A DNA stretch of 64,000 bases from JACRLV01 sp045863555. Its GTDB lineage: Bacteria; Planctomycetota; Phycisphaerae; UBA1845; Fen-1342. Position numbers and translations under genes: made by a program. Every line of letters starts with the position of its first letter. Position 1 is the first letter of the stretch. Below are positions 41,419-49,164 of the stretch, piece by piece. Below the pieces are notes generated by a model, which had not been told where the DNA came from, ran no database searches, and was given only the letters and a program-made list of their open reading frames with translations. Where the stretch lies: NCBI GenBank assembly GCA_045863555.1, contig BTUU01000010.1:1-64000 (forward strand). The letters run 5' to 3'.

Positions 41419-43566
41419 ATGAAACAAGTACTGCAACACCTCCGTAGCGGCCAGATCGAACTGGCCGATGTCCCCTGCCCGACGGTCCGCCCCGGGCACC
41501 TGCTTGTCCAGACCGCGGCGACGCTGATCTCCGCCGGCACGGAGCGCATGCTCGTCGAATTCGGCCAGGCCGGCCTCATCGCCAAGGCCCGCTCGCAGCC
41601 GGAGAAGGTCAAGCAGGTTCTCCAGAAGATCAAGACCGACGGCCTCTTCCCCACGCTCGAAGCCGTTTTCGCCAAGCTCGACGAGCCGCTTCCCCTCGGC
41701 TACTGCAACGTCGGCCGCGTTGTCGAGGTCGGCCGCGGCGTCGAGGGCTTCAGCGTCGGCGATCGCGTCGCCAGCAACGGCCAGCACGCCGAGATGGTCT
41801 GCGTCCCCGCGACGCTCGCCGCCCGCGTGCCCGACAACGTCGGCGACGAATCGGCCAGCTTCACCGTCCTCGGCTCGATCGCCCTCCACGGCATTCGCCT
41901 CATGGAGCCGACGCTCGGCGAAAAATTCGTCGTCGTCGGCCTCGGCCTGCTCGGCCAGGTCGCGGTGCAGCTCCTCCGCGCCAGCGGCTGCGACGTGCTC
42001 GGCATCGACGTGAACCGCGCCCGCTGCGAGCTCGCCGAGACGTTCGGCGCGAAATCAGCCTGCGTCGCCGACGGCGCCGACCCCGTGCAGGCCGCGCTCG
42101 CCTTCACCCGCGGCGTCGGCGCGGACGGCGTGCTCATCACCGCGTCGGCCAAGAGCGACGAGATCATGCATCAGGCCGCCGCGAGCTGTCGCAAGCGCGG
42201 CCGCATCGTCCTCGTCGGCGTCATCCCGCTGAACCTGATGCGCAGCGACTTCTACGAAAAGGAAATCACGTTCCAGGTCTCCTGCTCCTACGGTCCCGGC
42301 CGCTACGACCCGGCGTACGAAGGTCAGGGACGCGACTACCCGCGCGGCTACGTCCGCTGGACCGTCGCCCGCAACTTCGAAGCCATGCTCGACGCGATGG
42401 CGGAGAAGCGGATAGACGTGAAGCCGATGGTGACAAAGGTCATGCCGCAGGCCCAGGCCGCCGCCGCGTATGACGCGATCGTCAACGACGGCTCGATCCT
42501 CGGCCTCGTGATGACCTACCCGCAGCAGCCGCCGCCGACGGGCCGCATCATCACGCTGCCGGCGACGAAGGACGGCAAATCGCGCGGAACCGGTGGAAAA
42601 CCGATCGTCGGCGTCATCGGCGCGGGAAATTTCACCAAACTCGTGCTGCTGCCCGCGATCCAGGCCGCCGGCGCGCCGATCAAGGCCGTCGCCAGCGCGG
42701 GCGGCGTCACCGGCTTTCACGCCGCGCGGAAATTCTCGGCCGACGAGGCGTCGAGCGACCATCGCCAACTGCTCGAATCGCCCGACGTCTCCGCCGTCTT
42801 CATCACGACGCGGCACTCGGCCCACGCGGGCATGGTCGTCGAGGCATTGCAGGCCGGTAAGCACGTCTTCGTCGAAAAGCCGCTGGCGATCGACGAAGAC
42901 GGCCTCGAAAAAGTGCGCCAGGCGAAGGCCGCCGCGCCCGAGCTGCAACTGATGGTCGGCTTCAACCGCCGCTTCGCCCCGCACGCGGTGAAGGCCCGGC
43001 AGCTCCTCGCGGGCCGCTCGCAGCCGATCGCGATCAGCCTGATGGTCAACGCCGGGCATATTCCGCCGGACAACTGGAACCACGACCCCGAGACCGGCGG
43101 CGGGCGGATCATCGGCGAGGGGTGCCACTTCATCGACCTGGCGATGTCGCTGGTCGGCCGGCCGATCGTGAGCGTCAGCGCGACGATGTTCGGCCCCGAG
43201 TCCGGCGGCACGCGCGAGGACAAGATGTCGATCAACCTCGGCTTTGCGGACGGCTCGATCGCGACGGTGCACTACTGGGCGAACGGGCCCAAGAGTTTCC
43301 CCAAGGAGCGGGTCGAGATTTTCAGCGAGAACCGCGTGCTGACGATCGACAACTGGCGCCGGCTCATCGCGTGGGACTGGAAGAATGCGCCGTCGATGCG
43401 CATGACACAGGACAAGGGCCACAAGGCGGAGATCGCGGCTTTTCTCGACCGCGTGGCGACGGGCGGCGAGGCGCTGATTCCGTTCGACGAGATCGAGCGC
43501 GTCACGATGACGACGTTTGCGGCGATGCGGAGTGCGAAGGAAGGCGTGACGATCGCGCTGGCCTAA
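41419..43566 (+). CDS. Bi-domain oxidoreductase, zinc-type dehydrogenase fused to Gfo/Idh/MocA
   Basis: A 715-residue fusion. The N-terminal ~390 residues are a medium-chain alcohol dehydrogenase-like domain with a GxGxxG-type stretch (VVVGLGLLGQVAVQLL) but without an obvious catalytic zinc cysteine/histidine set. The C-terminal ~330 residues are a Gfo/Idh/MocA oxidoreductase (VGVIGAGNFTKLVLLPAIQ, HVFVEKPLAIDEDGL). The same fusion is often found beside heparinase II/III and AsnB genes in polysaccharide loci and is thought to act on a nucleotide sugar or its acid. It precedes a toroid protein here. The frame is full length with an ATG at 41419. Confidence 0.88.
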   Translation: MKQVLQHLRSGQIELADVPCPTVRPGHLLVQTAATLISAGTERMLVEFGQAGLIAKARSQPEKVKQVLQKIKTDGLFPTLEAVFAKLDEPLPLGYCNVGRVVEVGRGVEGFSVGDRVASNGQHAEMVCVPATLAARVPDNVGDESASFTVLGSIALHGIRLMEPTLGEKFVVVGLGLLGQVAVQLLRASGCDVLGIDVNRARCELAETFGAKSACVADGADPVQAALAFTRGVGADGVLITASAKSDEIMHQAAASCRKRGRIVLVGVIPLNLMRSDFYEKEITFQVSCSYGPGRYDPAYEGQGRDYPRGYVRWTVARNFEAMLDAMAEKRIDVKPMVTKVMPQAQAAAAYDAIVNDGSILGLVMTYPQQPPPTGRIITLPATKDGKSRGTGGKPIVGVIGAGNFTKLVLLPAIQAAGAPIKAVASAGGVTGFHAARKFSADEASSDHRQLLESPDVSAVFITTRHSAHAGMVVEALQAGKHVFVEKPLAIDEDGLEKVRQAKAAAPELQLMVGFNRRFAPHAVKARQLLAGRSQPIAISLMVNAGHIPPDNWNHDPETGGGRIIGEGCHFIDLAMSLVGRPIVSVSATMFGPESGGTREDKMSINLGFADGSIATVHYWANGPKSFPKERVEIFSENRVLTIDNWRRLIAWDWKNAPSMRMTQDKGHKAEIAAFLDRVATGGEALIPFDEIERVTMTTFAAMRSAKEGVTIALA

Positions 43567-43598
43567 GCGCTGTCGCGTCCGACACGCGAGGATCGACA

Positions 43599-43841
43599 AT
43601 GGAGCCCGGCGACGACTGGCGTGAGCGGATCGTGATGAATCCCGCAGTCCATCACGGCGAGCCCTGCATTCGAGGCACACGCGTGCCTGTCAGCGTGCTC
43701 ATCGGCAGCTTGGCGGAAGGAAGTACTGTCGAGGCGATTCTGGCGAGCTATCCGCAAATTATTCGTGAAGACATCTTTGCTGCGGTCAAGTTCGCGGCCG
43801 CGCGGGTGGACCCGCCGCGGCCGCCCCTTCGATCTGCCTGA
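43599..43841 (+). CDS. DUF433 protein, lone antitoxin-like
   Basis: An 80-residue protein matching the DUF433 fold (RIVMNPAVHHGEPCIRGTRVPVSVLIGSLAEGSTVEAILASYPQI). DUF433 proteins are usually the antitoxin in front of a PIN-like DUF5615 toxin. Here no such toxin follows: the next gene encodes a toroid enzyme. The pair may have lost its toxin, or DUF433 works alone. The ATG at 43599 is preferred because the upstream open frame overlaps the oxidoreductase gene. Confidence 0.75.
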   Translation: MEPGDDWRERIVMNPAVHHGEPCIRGTRVPVSVLIGSLAEGSTVEAILASYPQIIREDIFAAVKFAAARVDPPRPPLRSA

Positions 43842-43855
43842 TATCGATCCGCCTA

Positions 43856-45028
43856 ATGATGGGTTTCGATCTACCGTTTCATCAACTCGCCCGCGACCGC
43901 GCCGCGCTCGCGATTGTCTGGCTCGAACGCTCCATCGCCGCGTGCGCTGGCCGCGGGTCGGCCGTGTATTACTCGCGCTGGCGGCGGCCGGTCATGGGCT
44001 GGTACTGGCCCTATCCGGAGACAACCGGGTACATCATCGACACGCTGCTGCGCTACGCGCGCTGGTCGGATGATCCGGCGCATGCCGACCGCATCCGCAC
44101 ACTCGCCCTTGACCAGGCCGACTGGATTGTCTCGCTTCAATATCCCGATGGGGCGCTCCCCGGCAGTCACGTCGACCGCCGGGGCAAGAAGCCGCCTTCG
44201 GTCTTCAACACCGGGCAGATGCTGATCGGCCTCTGCGCGGCGGCCGACGAGACCGCCGCGAGCGCACCCGAGCTCTCAGCGATTTATCTGGAGACCGCAC
44301 GTAAGGCCGCCGACTGGCTCGCCCGCGGCGTCGATCCTGCAACCGGCACATGGACGTCGCACGCATACGTCAAAGGCCACAGCCCGGCGTACTACACGCA
44401 CGTCTGCTGGCCGCTGCTCGAAGCGTGGAAGCGCACCGGCGACGACGCCCACCGCGACGCGGCGATGCGCGTGCTCGGCACGATCGCTGCGGCGCAGTGC
44501 GACAACGGCGCGATCCGTGACTGGGGTTTCAGCCCGGCCGCAAAGGCGTTCACGCACACGATCGGGTACACGCTCTGGGGGTTCCTCGAGAGTACCCGCG
44601 TGCTGCGCGAAATCGGCGGGCATGGCGCCGCGGCTGATCGATACATCGCCGTCGCCACGCGCACGGCCGAGGTCATGCTGCGGAAGACCGAACTTCGCGG
44701 CCGGCTCGCGGCGGCCTTTGACCTCGACTGGAAGGGCGAAACCTGGTACGCCTGCCTTACCGGAAATTGCCAGATGGCGAGCGTCTGGATCCGCCTCGCG
44801 GCTCTGCACGACGATCCGCGGTTCCTCAGCGTCGCGCTCAAGGCCCTCGACGTCGTCATCGACGCCCAGCGACTCCGCTCGCTCGATCCGAACGTCCGCG
44901 GCGCGATCGGCGGCTCAAAGCCGCTTTACGGCCGCTACCTGTTCATGCGCTACCCGAACTGGGCGGCGAAGTTCTTCGTCGATGCGCTGATGGATGCCGA
45001 CGCGGCGCTGGCGCGTCTGAACTCATAG
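43856..45028 (+). CDS. Alpha/alpha-toroid protein of the polysaccharide locus
   Basis: A 390-residue protein dominated by repeated helix pairs with Trp/Tyr and Gly turns (DPAHADRIRTLALDQADWIV, YPDGALPGSHVD, KGHSPAYYTHVCWPLLEAWK, DWGFSPAAKAFTHTIGYTLWG), the pattern of an (alpha/alpha)6 barrel as in six-hairpin glycosidases, lyases and terpene cyclases. No signal peptide is visible. Proteins of this kind occur beside heparinase II/III and AsnB genes. Its role is probably sugar or polymer modification, but the catalytic residues cannot be assigned. Start ATG at 43856 or 43859. It ends 12 bp before an unknown small gene. Confidence 0.72.
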   Translation: MMGFDLPFHQLARDRAALAIVWLERSIAACAGRGSAVYYSRWRRPVMGWYWPYPETTGYIIDTLLRYARWSDDPAHADRIRTLALDQADWIVSLQYPDGALPGSHVDRRGKKPPSVFNTGQMLIGLCAAADETAASAPELSAIYLETARKAADWLARGVDPATGTWTSHAYVKGHSPAYYTHVCWPLLEAWKRTGDDAHRDAAMRVLGTIAAAQCDNGAIRDWGFSPAAKAFTHTIGYTLWGFLESTRVLREIGGHGAAADRYIAVATRTAEVMLRKTELRGRLAAAFDLDWKGETWYACLTGNCQMASVWIRLAALHDDPRFLSVALKALDVVIDAQRLRSLDPNVRGAIGGSKPLYGRYLFMRYPNWAAKFFVDALMDADAALARLNS

Positions 45029-45040
45029 GTGGTGCGCTGA

Positions 45041-45385
45041 ATGGATGAATCGGAGTTTTGGACGAAACTCGAATGGCGCATCTGCGGTGAACTCGCCGCG
45101 ATGCGCGACCCCTCGTGGCGTTCCTGGTGGTGCGACGGCTTTCGACAGTGGATCGTGGACGGCGAGAAACGCGAAATAAGCGGCCGGGTCTGGATGGTTC
45201 ACGGGATGAACCAGCAAGATTGGAGTTTTCGACTCTCGCTCCGCAAGCTGAGTACGGGAGCGGAACAAATCGACTGGGCTGCGCTCCTCCCCGCAGACTG
45301 CGAAACATGCTGGCTCAAGATGGATTTGGATAAGGAACACCTCACGATCGAGCCGGAATTAGCGCGGCCGGTTCCGCGAACGTAA
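45041..45385 (+). CDS. Small unknown protein
   Basis: A 114-residue soluble protein rich in Trp, Arg and acidic residues (WTKLEWRICGELAAMRD, WRSWWCDGFRQWIVDG, WSFRLSLRKLS). No family was recognised. It starts 13 bp after the preceding gene and ends 10 bp before the formyltransferase, so it is translated with the locus. It could be a small accessory or immunity-like protein. No signal peptide and no membrane segment. Confidence 0.5.
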   Translation: MDESEFWTKLEWRICGELAAMRDPSWRSWWCDGFRQWIVDGEKREISGRVWMVHGMNQQDWSFRLSLRKLSTGAEQIDWAALLPADCETCWLKMDLDKEHLTIEPELARPVPRT

Positions 45386-45395
45386 TGACAAAACA

Positions 45396-46205
45396 ATGCG
45401 AATCGCCGTCACCAGCGGTTACTCCAAGAGCCTCCACGCCGCCGCGCTCGTTGTTGCCTTGAAGCGCGCCGGACACGACGTCGGCCTCTGCCTGAATGTT
45501 CGCGTGCTCAGCGCCGGGCGGCTGCGCTTCTACACCCGTCAACTCGGCTGGCGGCGGCTTTGGAGCAAGTTCCGAAGCCGCACGCTCGACGATGCGGCCC
45601 CAAAAACCGCAGGACGGGGCGAAATCGAGCCGATGCGCGACTGGATGCGCGAAAATCGCATCGAAGAGACGAATGTGCCGGATGCCTGTCGCGCCAGCGG
45701 CACAAAGCTCGTCAACGTCGCGGACCTCAACAGCCCCGCCGCGATCGCCGAGTTGAAGAATTACCGCCCCGACCTCGTCGTCTACGCCGGCGGCGGCATC
45801 GTCCGCAAGCCCTTCCTCGAAACGCCGCGAATCGGCGTGCTGAACGCGCACGGCGGCCCGCTGCCGCGCTTCCGCGGGATGAACGCGGCCGAGTGGTCGG
45901 TCCTGCATGGCGTGCCCCCGAGCGTCTGCGTGATCTTCCTCGACGCCGGCATCGACACAGGCCCGATCGTGCTCGAAAAGCCGATCCCACTCGAGCCCTG
46001 CGTCGACGTGCCCACGCTCCGCGGCTGGGGAACGCGCATGTCGGTTGTCGCGCTGCTCGAAGCGGTAGAAAAGGTTGCCCAGCCCGATTTCACGCCGACG
46101 CCGCAGGACAAATCGGCCGGCAAGCAGTATTTCATCATGGCGCACGCAATGCTGCCGATCGTTGAGCGGCGGCTGGCGGCGATGCGCGATTCAATGAAGC
46201 AATAG
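45396..46205 (+). CDS. Sugar or methionyl formyltransferase-like protein
   Basis: A 269-residue protein with the formyltransferase core. The first ~100 residues are variable (MRIAVTSGYSKSLHAAAL). The signature NAHGGPLPRFRGMNAAEW (about 150-167) matches the His-x-Ser/Gly-x-Leu-Pro-x-(Y/F)-(R/K)-G pattern, and DAGIDTGPIVLEKPIPL is the second conserved segment. It uses 10-formyltetrahydrofolate. In polysaccharide loci it usually N-formylates an amino sugar. It is shorter than Fmt (about 315) and has no C-terminal tRNA-binding domain, which also favours a sugar substrate. Start ATG at 45396. Confidence 0.82.
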   Translation: MRIAVTSGYSKSLHAAALVVALKRAGHDVGLCLNVRVLSAGRLRFYTRQLGWRRLWSKFRSRTLDDAAPKTAGRGEIEPMRDWMRENRIEETNVPDACRASGTKLVNVADLNSPAAIAELKNYRPDLVVYAGGGIVRKPFLETPRIGVLNAHGGPLPRFRGMNAAEWSVLHGVPPSVCVIFLDAGIDTGPIVLEKPIPLEPCVDVPTLRGWGTRMSVVALLEAVEKVAQPDFTPTPQDKSAGKQYFIMAHAMLPIVERRLAAMRDSMKQ

Positions 46206-46244
46206 CTGACGCGTTCGGTGAGCCATGCAATTCGTCGGGTTATC

Positions 46245-46709
46245 TCAATTCAGGAATGACTTGACATCGTAATTCGCGATCGAGGTCGCAAGCTCTCGTG
46301 GACTGACTCCGGTTTTGTTCTTTAGATCCGGATCCGCCCCGCGGCAGATGAGCGCCCGTATCACCTCGCCGCGTCCTCGTGAGTCGAAGACCGCCCGCCA
46401 GAGGGGCGAGTTGCCGAATGAATCCGCTAGATTGACATTCGCCCCGGCCTCGATCAGCAGAGATACCATCGTTGCATCATAGTTTTGCACAGCATGGTGA
46501 AGCGGCGTCCATCCAAGATGATCCTGCTGATTTACGGCCGCACCCGCGGTCAGGAGAATTGAGGCAATCTCGTGCTTGCGTTCGATTACGGCATAGAACA
46601 ACGCCGTGCGTTGTACTCTGTCGACTTCAAGCAACTTGACCTTATCCGAAATCAGTCGTTTGACGGATGCAATGTCATTCGTAATGATCGATTGCTCCAA
46701 GGCAGTCAT
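46245..46709 (-). CDS. Ankyrin-repeat protein
   Basis: A 154-residue protein with about four ankyrin repeats (NDIASVKRLISDK, RTALFYAVIERKHEIASILLTAGA, GWTPLHHAVQNYDATMVSLLIEAGANV, GNSPLWRAVFDSRGRGEVIRALICRGAD). Ankyrin proteins bind other proteins. It is on the minus strand inside a plus-strand locus and is clearly less GC-rich, so it looks acquired. Small stand-alone ankyrin proteins sometimes serve as immunity factors in bacterial toxin systems, but no toxin is next to it. The ATG at 46709 is preferred to a GTG 15 bases upstream. Confidence 0.85.
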   Translation of the reverse strand: MTALEQSIITNDIASVKRLISDKVKLLEVDRVQRTALFYAVIERKHEIASILLTAGAAVNQQDHLGWTPLHHAVQNYDATMVSLLIEAGANVNLADSFGNSPLWRAVFDSRGRGEVIRALICRGADPDLKNKTGVSPRELATSIANYDVKSFLN

Positions 46710-46850
46710 ATGTGCTCCCGGCACGTTAGCGATGAGTTCTCAGCCAGCCCAGGCCGCGTGACCGTCCACACCGTTGCGCGATCATACACGAGAACGTATA
46801 TTCCCTTGCCTGTGGCCTAGAAGGATGAAAGCCCCACAAGTCCAGACAAC

Positions 46851-49079
46851 ATGAACCCCGCCCTCAAAGCCTGGTACATCCTTAAGCACCTCGGCCCGCG
46901 CATTGTCTGGCTCCGTGCCGGCATTTATGCGAGCAAGGCCCTTGGCCGCACGGCCAGGCACTACGCGATCCGCCCGTGGGGCTCGATCTCGCTGGCCGAG
47001 ATGGTGGGCGCCGCCGCCCCGCACGACACCGCCACGTACGCCGATTTCAAGCGGGCTGCGCAGCTTCCCTTCCTGTTCCCGCTGGGCAAGCCGCCGACGC
47101 TGCCCGATGCGATCCTCCGCGGACCCGCCGACCGTCAACCGCCGCTCGCCGAGCGCTTGAAGCTGCTCGAACAGGACCGCTGCGTCTTTTTCTTCCGCAC
47201 GGTTTCGCCCGAGCCGATCGACTGGTACCATAACCCGCTCACCGACAAGCGCGGCGACGGCACAAGCCCCTGGCACGAAATCCCCGACTGGAATCCGGAA
47301 TCCGGCGACATCCGCACGATGTGGGAGGCCGCCCGCGCCGCGTGGGCGATCGACCTCGCCCGCGCCCGGCCGCACGGCTTCGACCTCGACGCGGCCGGTC
47401 TCTACTGGCGCTGGGTCGAGTCGTTCATCGACGCCTGCCCGCCGCACGTCGGTTTCCAGTGGAAATGCGGCCAGGAAGCGTCCGTCCGCCTGATCGCGCT
47501 GGCGATCGGCATGTGGACCCACGGCCTCGACGCCTCAACGACGCCGGAGCGCTGGCTGAAGTTCGCCCGTCTCGCCTGGATCACGGGCCATCGCGTCGCG
47601 CATCACATTAACTACGCCGTGTCGCAGAAGAACAATCACGCCCTCAGCGAGGCGTGCGGCCTGCTGCTCGTCTCGCAACTCTTCCCCGAGTTCCGCGAGT
47701 CGCCCGCGTGGCGAAAGACCGGCCGGCGCGTGCTCGCGCAGGAACTCCGCCGGCAGGTCTACCCCGACGGGGCGTATGTTCAGCAGTCGATGAACTACCA
47801 TCGCGTCATGCTGAACATCGCGACGTTCGCGCTGCGGCTGGCGGAGGTCGCCGAGGAGCCCTTCGAACGCGGTGTCTACGATCGCGTGCAGCGGGCGACG
47901 GAGTTCATCTACCAGATGATGGAACCGACGACGGGCCGCGTGCCGAACTACGGTAACAATGACGGCGCCCTGCCGCTGCCCCTGAGCGAATGTGACTACA
48001 CCGATTTTCGCCCGGCCGTGCAGGCGGCGTGGTACCTGACGCGGCGCGAGCGTGTCTTCGACGCTAGGCCGTGGGACGAGGATGTCGCGTGGCTCTTCGG
48101 AACGGAAGCGACGCGGGCAAAGCGCTCGGCCGTCGAGCCGCCGGTGTCGAACGCGTTCGACGCTTCGGGCTATTACACGCTGCGCAGCGAAGAGAGCTGG
48201 GCGGTGATCCGCTGCCACAGCTACCGCGACCGGCAGCATCAGTGCGACGGCCTGCACCTCGACCTCTGGTGGCGCGGGTTGAATGTGCTGACCGACGCCG
48301 GCTCGTATCAGTACTACGTGCCAGAGAACAAGCGGCTGGAGCACTATTTCAAAAGCACGGCCGCCCACAACGTGTTGGAAATCGACGGCGTCGACCCGCT
48401 GACGCCGGCGTCGCGGTTCCTGTGGCTGCCGTGGACGCGCGCCCGCGAGCGGCACTTCGACGCGGGCGAGCAGATGCAGTATTTCGAGGGCGAGCTGTAT
48501 GACTACGAGCGGCGGCCGTGGCGGACGCTGCTGCGCCGGGCGATGGTGTGCCTGCCGCTGGGGACGTGGTTGATCGTCGACGACCTGATCGGCGCGGGGT
48601 CGCACACGGCGACGCTGCGCTGGCACATGGCCGACGTGCCGGTGACGCTTGATCCGGCCGCGGGCATGTGTCGCCTCGATACACCGCAGGGGGTGTTGAG
48701 TCTCGGCGTGGCGAGTGCGTACGGTGCGGCCGCGACCGACCCGCGTCGCAGCCGGTTCGAGGTTCTGCGCGGCGTCGAGTCGCAGGAGCGCGTGCAGGGG
48801 TGGAAATCGCTTTACTACGGTGAGAAAACGGAGCAGCCGACGCTGGAAGTCGAGTTTCAGTATCAATCCACGCTGCGGATCGTGACGCAGGTCGCCGCGG
48901 GCGAGGGCGGTCCGCCGCGGCTCGTGCGGGAAGCGGGCGGTTTGCAGGAGTGGTCGGTCACGGATGGGGGCGAGTTGCGGACGGTGCGGCTTGCGACACC
49001 AGAGCGCGCCGCACCCCGAATTCTGATCGCAACGCAGCAAGCTGTCGAAGGAAGTGTGGCACCGGCCAATGGCCGGTGA
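46851..49079 (+). CDS. Heparinase II/III family protein
   Basis: A 742-residue protein with an N-terminal (alpha/alpha) toroid (DWNPESGDIRTMWEAARAAWA, FQWKCGQEASVRLIALAIGMW) and a C-terminal beta-sandwich (DASGYYTLRSEESWAVIRCHS, HQCDGLHLDLWWRGLNVLTDAGS, then a domain to the C-terminus). The layout matches the heparinase II/III family of uronate-polysaccharide lyases, with candidate catalytic His/Tyr residues in QHQCDGLHLDLWW. No signal peptide is seen. Its last residues (VAPANGR) are encoded by the dispersed palindromic element at 49052-49078, so the stop codon lies in a repeat. It fits a polymer built from uronic acid. Confidence 0.88.
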   Translation: MNPALKAWYILKHLGPRIVWLRAGIYASKALGRTARHYAIRPWGSISLAEMVGAAAPHDTATYADFKRAAQLPFLFPLGKPPTLPDAILRGPADRQPPLAERLKLLEQDRCVFFFRTVSPEPIDWYHNPLTDKRGDGTSPWHEIPDWNPESGDIRTMWEAARAAWAIDLARARPHGFDLDAAGLYWRWVESFIDACPPHVGFQWKCGQEASVRLIALAIGMWTHGLDASTTPERWLKFARLAWITGHRVAHHINYAVSQKNNHALSEACGLLLVSQLFPEFRESPAWRKTGRRVLAQELRRQVYPDGAYVQQSMNYHRVMLNIATFALRLAEVAEEPFERGVYDRVQRATEFIYQMMEPTTGRVPNYGNNDGALPLPLSECDYTDFRPAVQAAWYLTRRERVFDARPWDEDVAWLFGTEATRAKRSAVEPPVSNAFDASGYYTLRSEESWAVIRCHSYRDRQHQCDGLHLDLWWRGLNVLTDAGSYQYYVPENKRLEHYFKSTAAHNVLEIDGVDPLTPASRFLWLPWTRARERHFDAGEQMQYFEGELYDYERRPWRTLLRRAMVCLPLGTWLIVDDLIGAGSHTATLRWHMADVPVTLDPAAGMCRLDTPQGVLSLGVASAYGAAATDPRRSRFEVLRGVESQERVQGWKSLYYGEKTEQPTLEVEFQYQSTLRIVTQVAAGEGGPPRLVREAGGLQEWSVTDGGELRTVRLATPERAAPRILIATQQAVEGSVAPANGR
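49052..49078 (+). repeat. Dispersed palindromic element, copy 3
   Basis: AAGTGTGGCACCGGCCAATGGCCGGTG lies at the 3' end of the heparinase-like gene and supplies its last codons and stop. Orientation and sequence match copy 1. Confidence 0.85.
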
Positions 49080-49164
49080 TCTGTGATCATTCGACCGTCG
49101 AATAACTCAATGAGACGGTTAGCCCAGTCCGCGACCGTTGCCGACCTCTCTTCCGCTTGAACCA

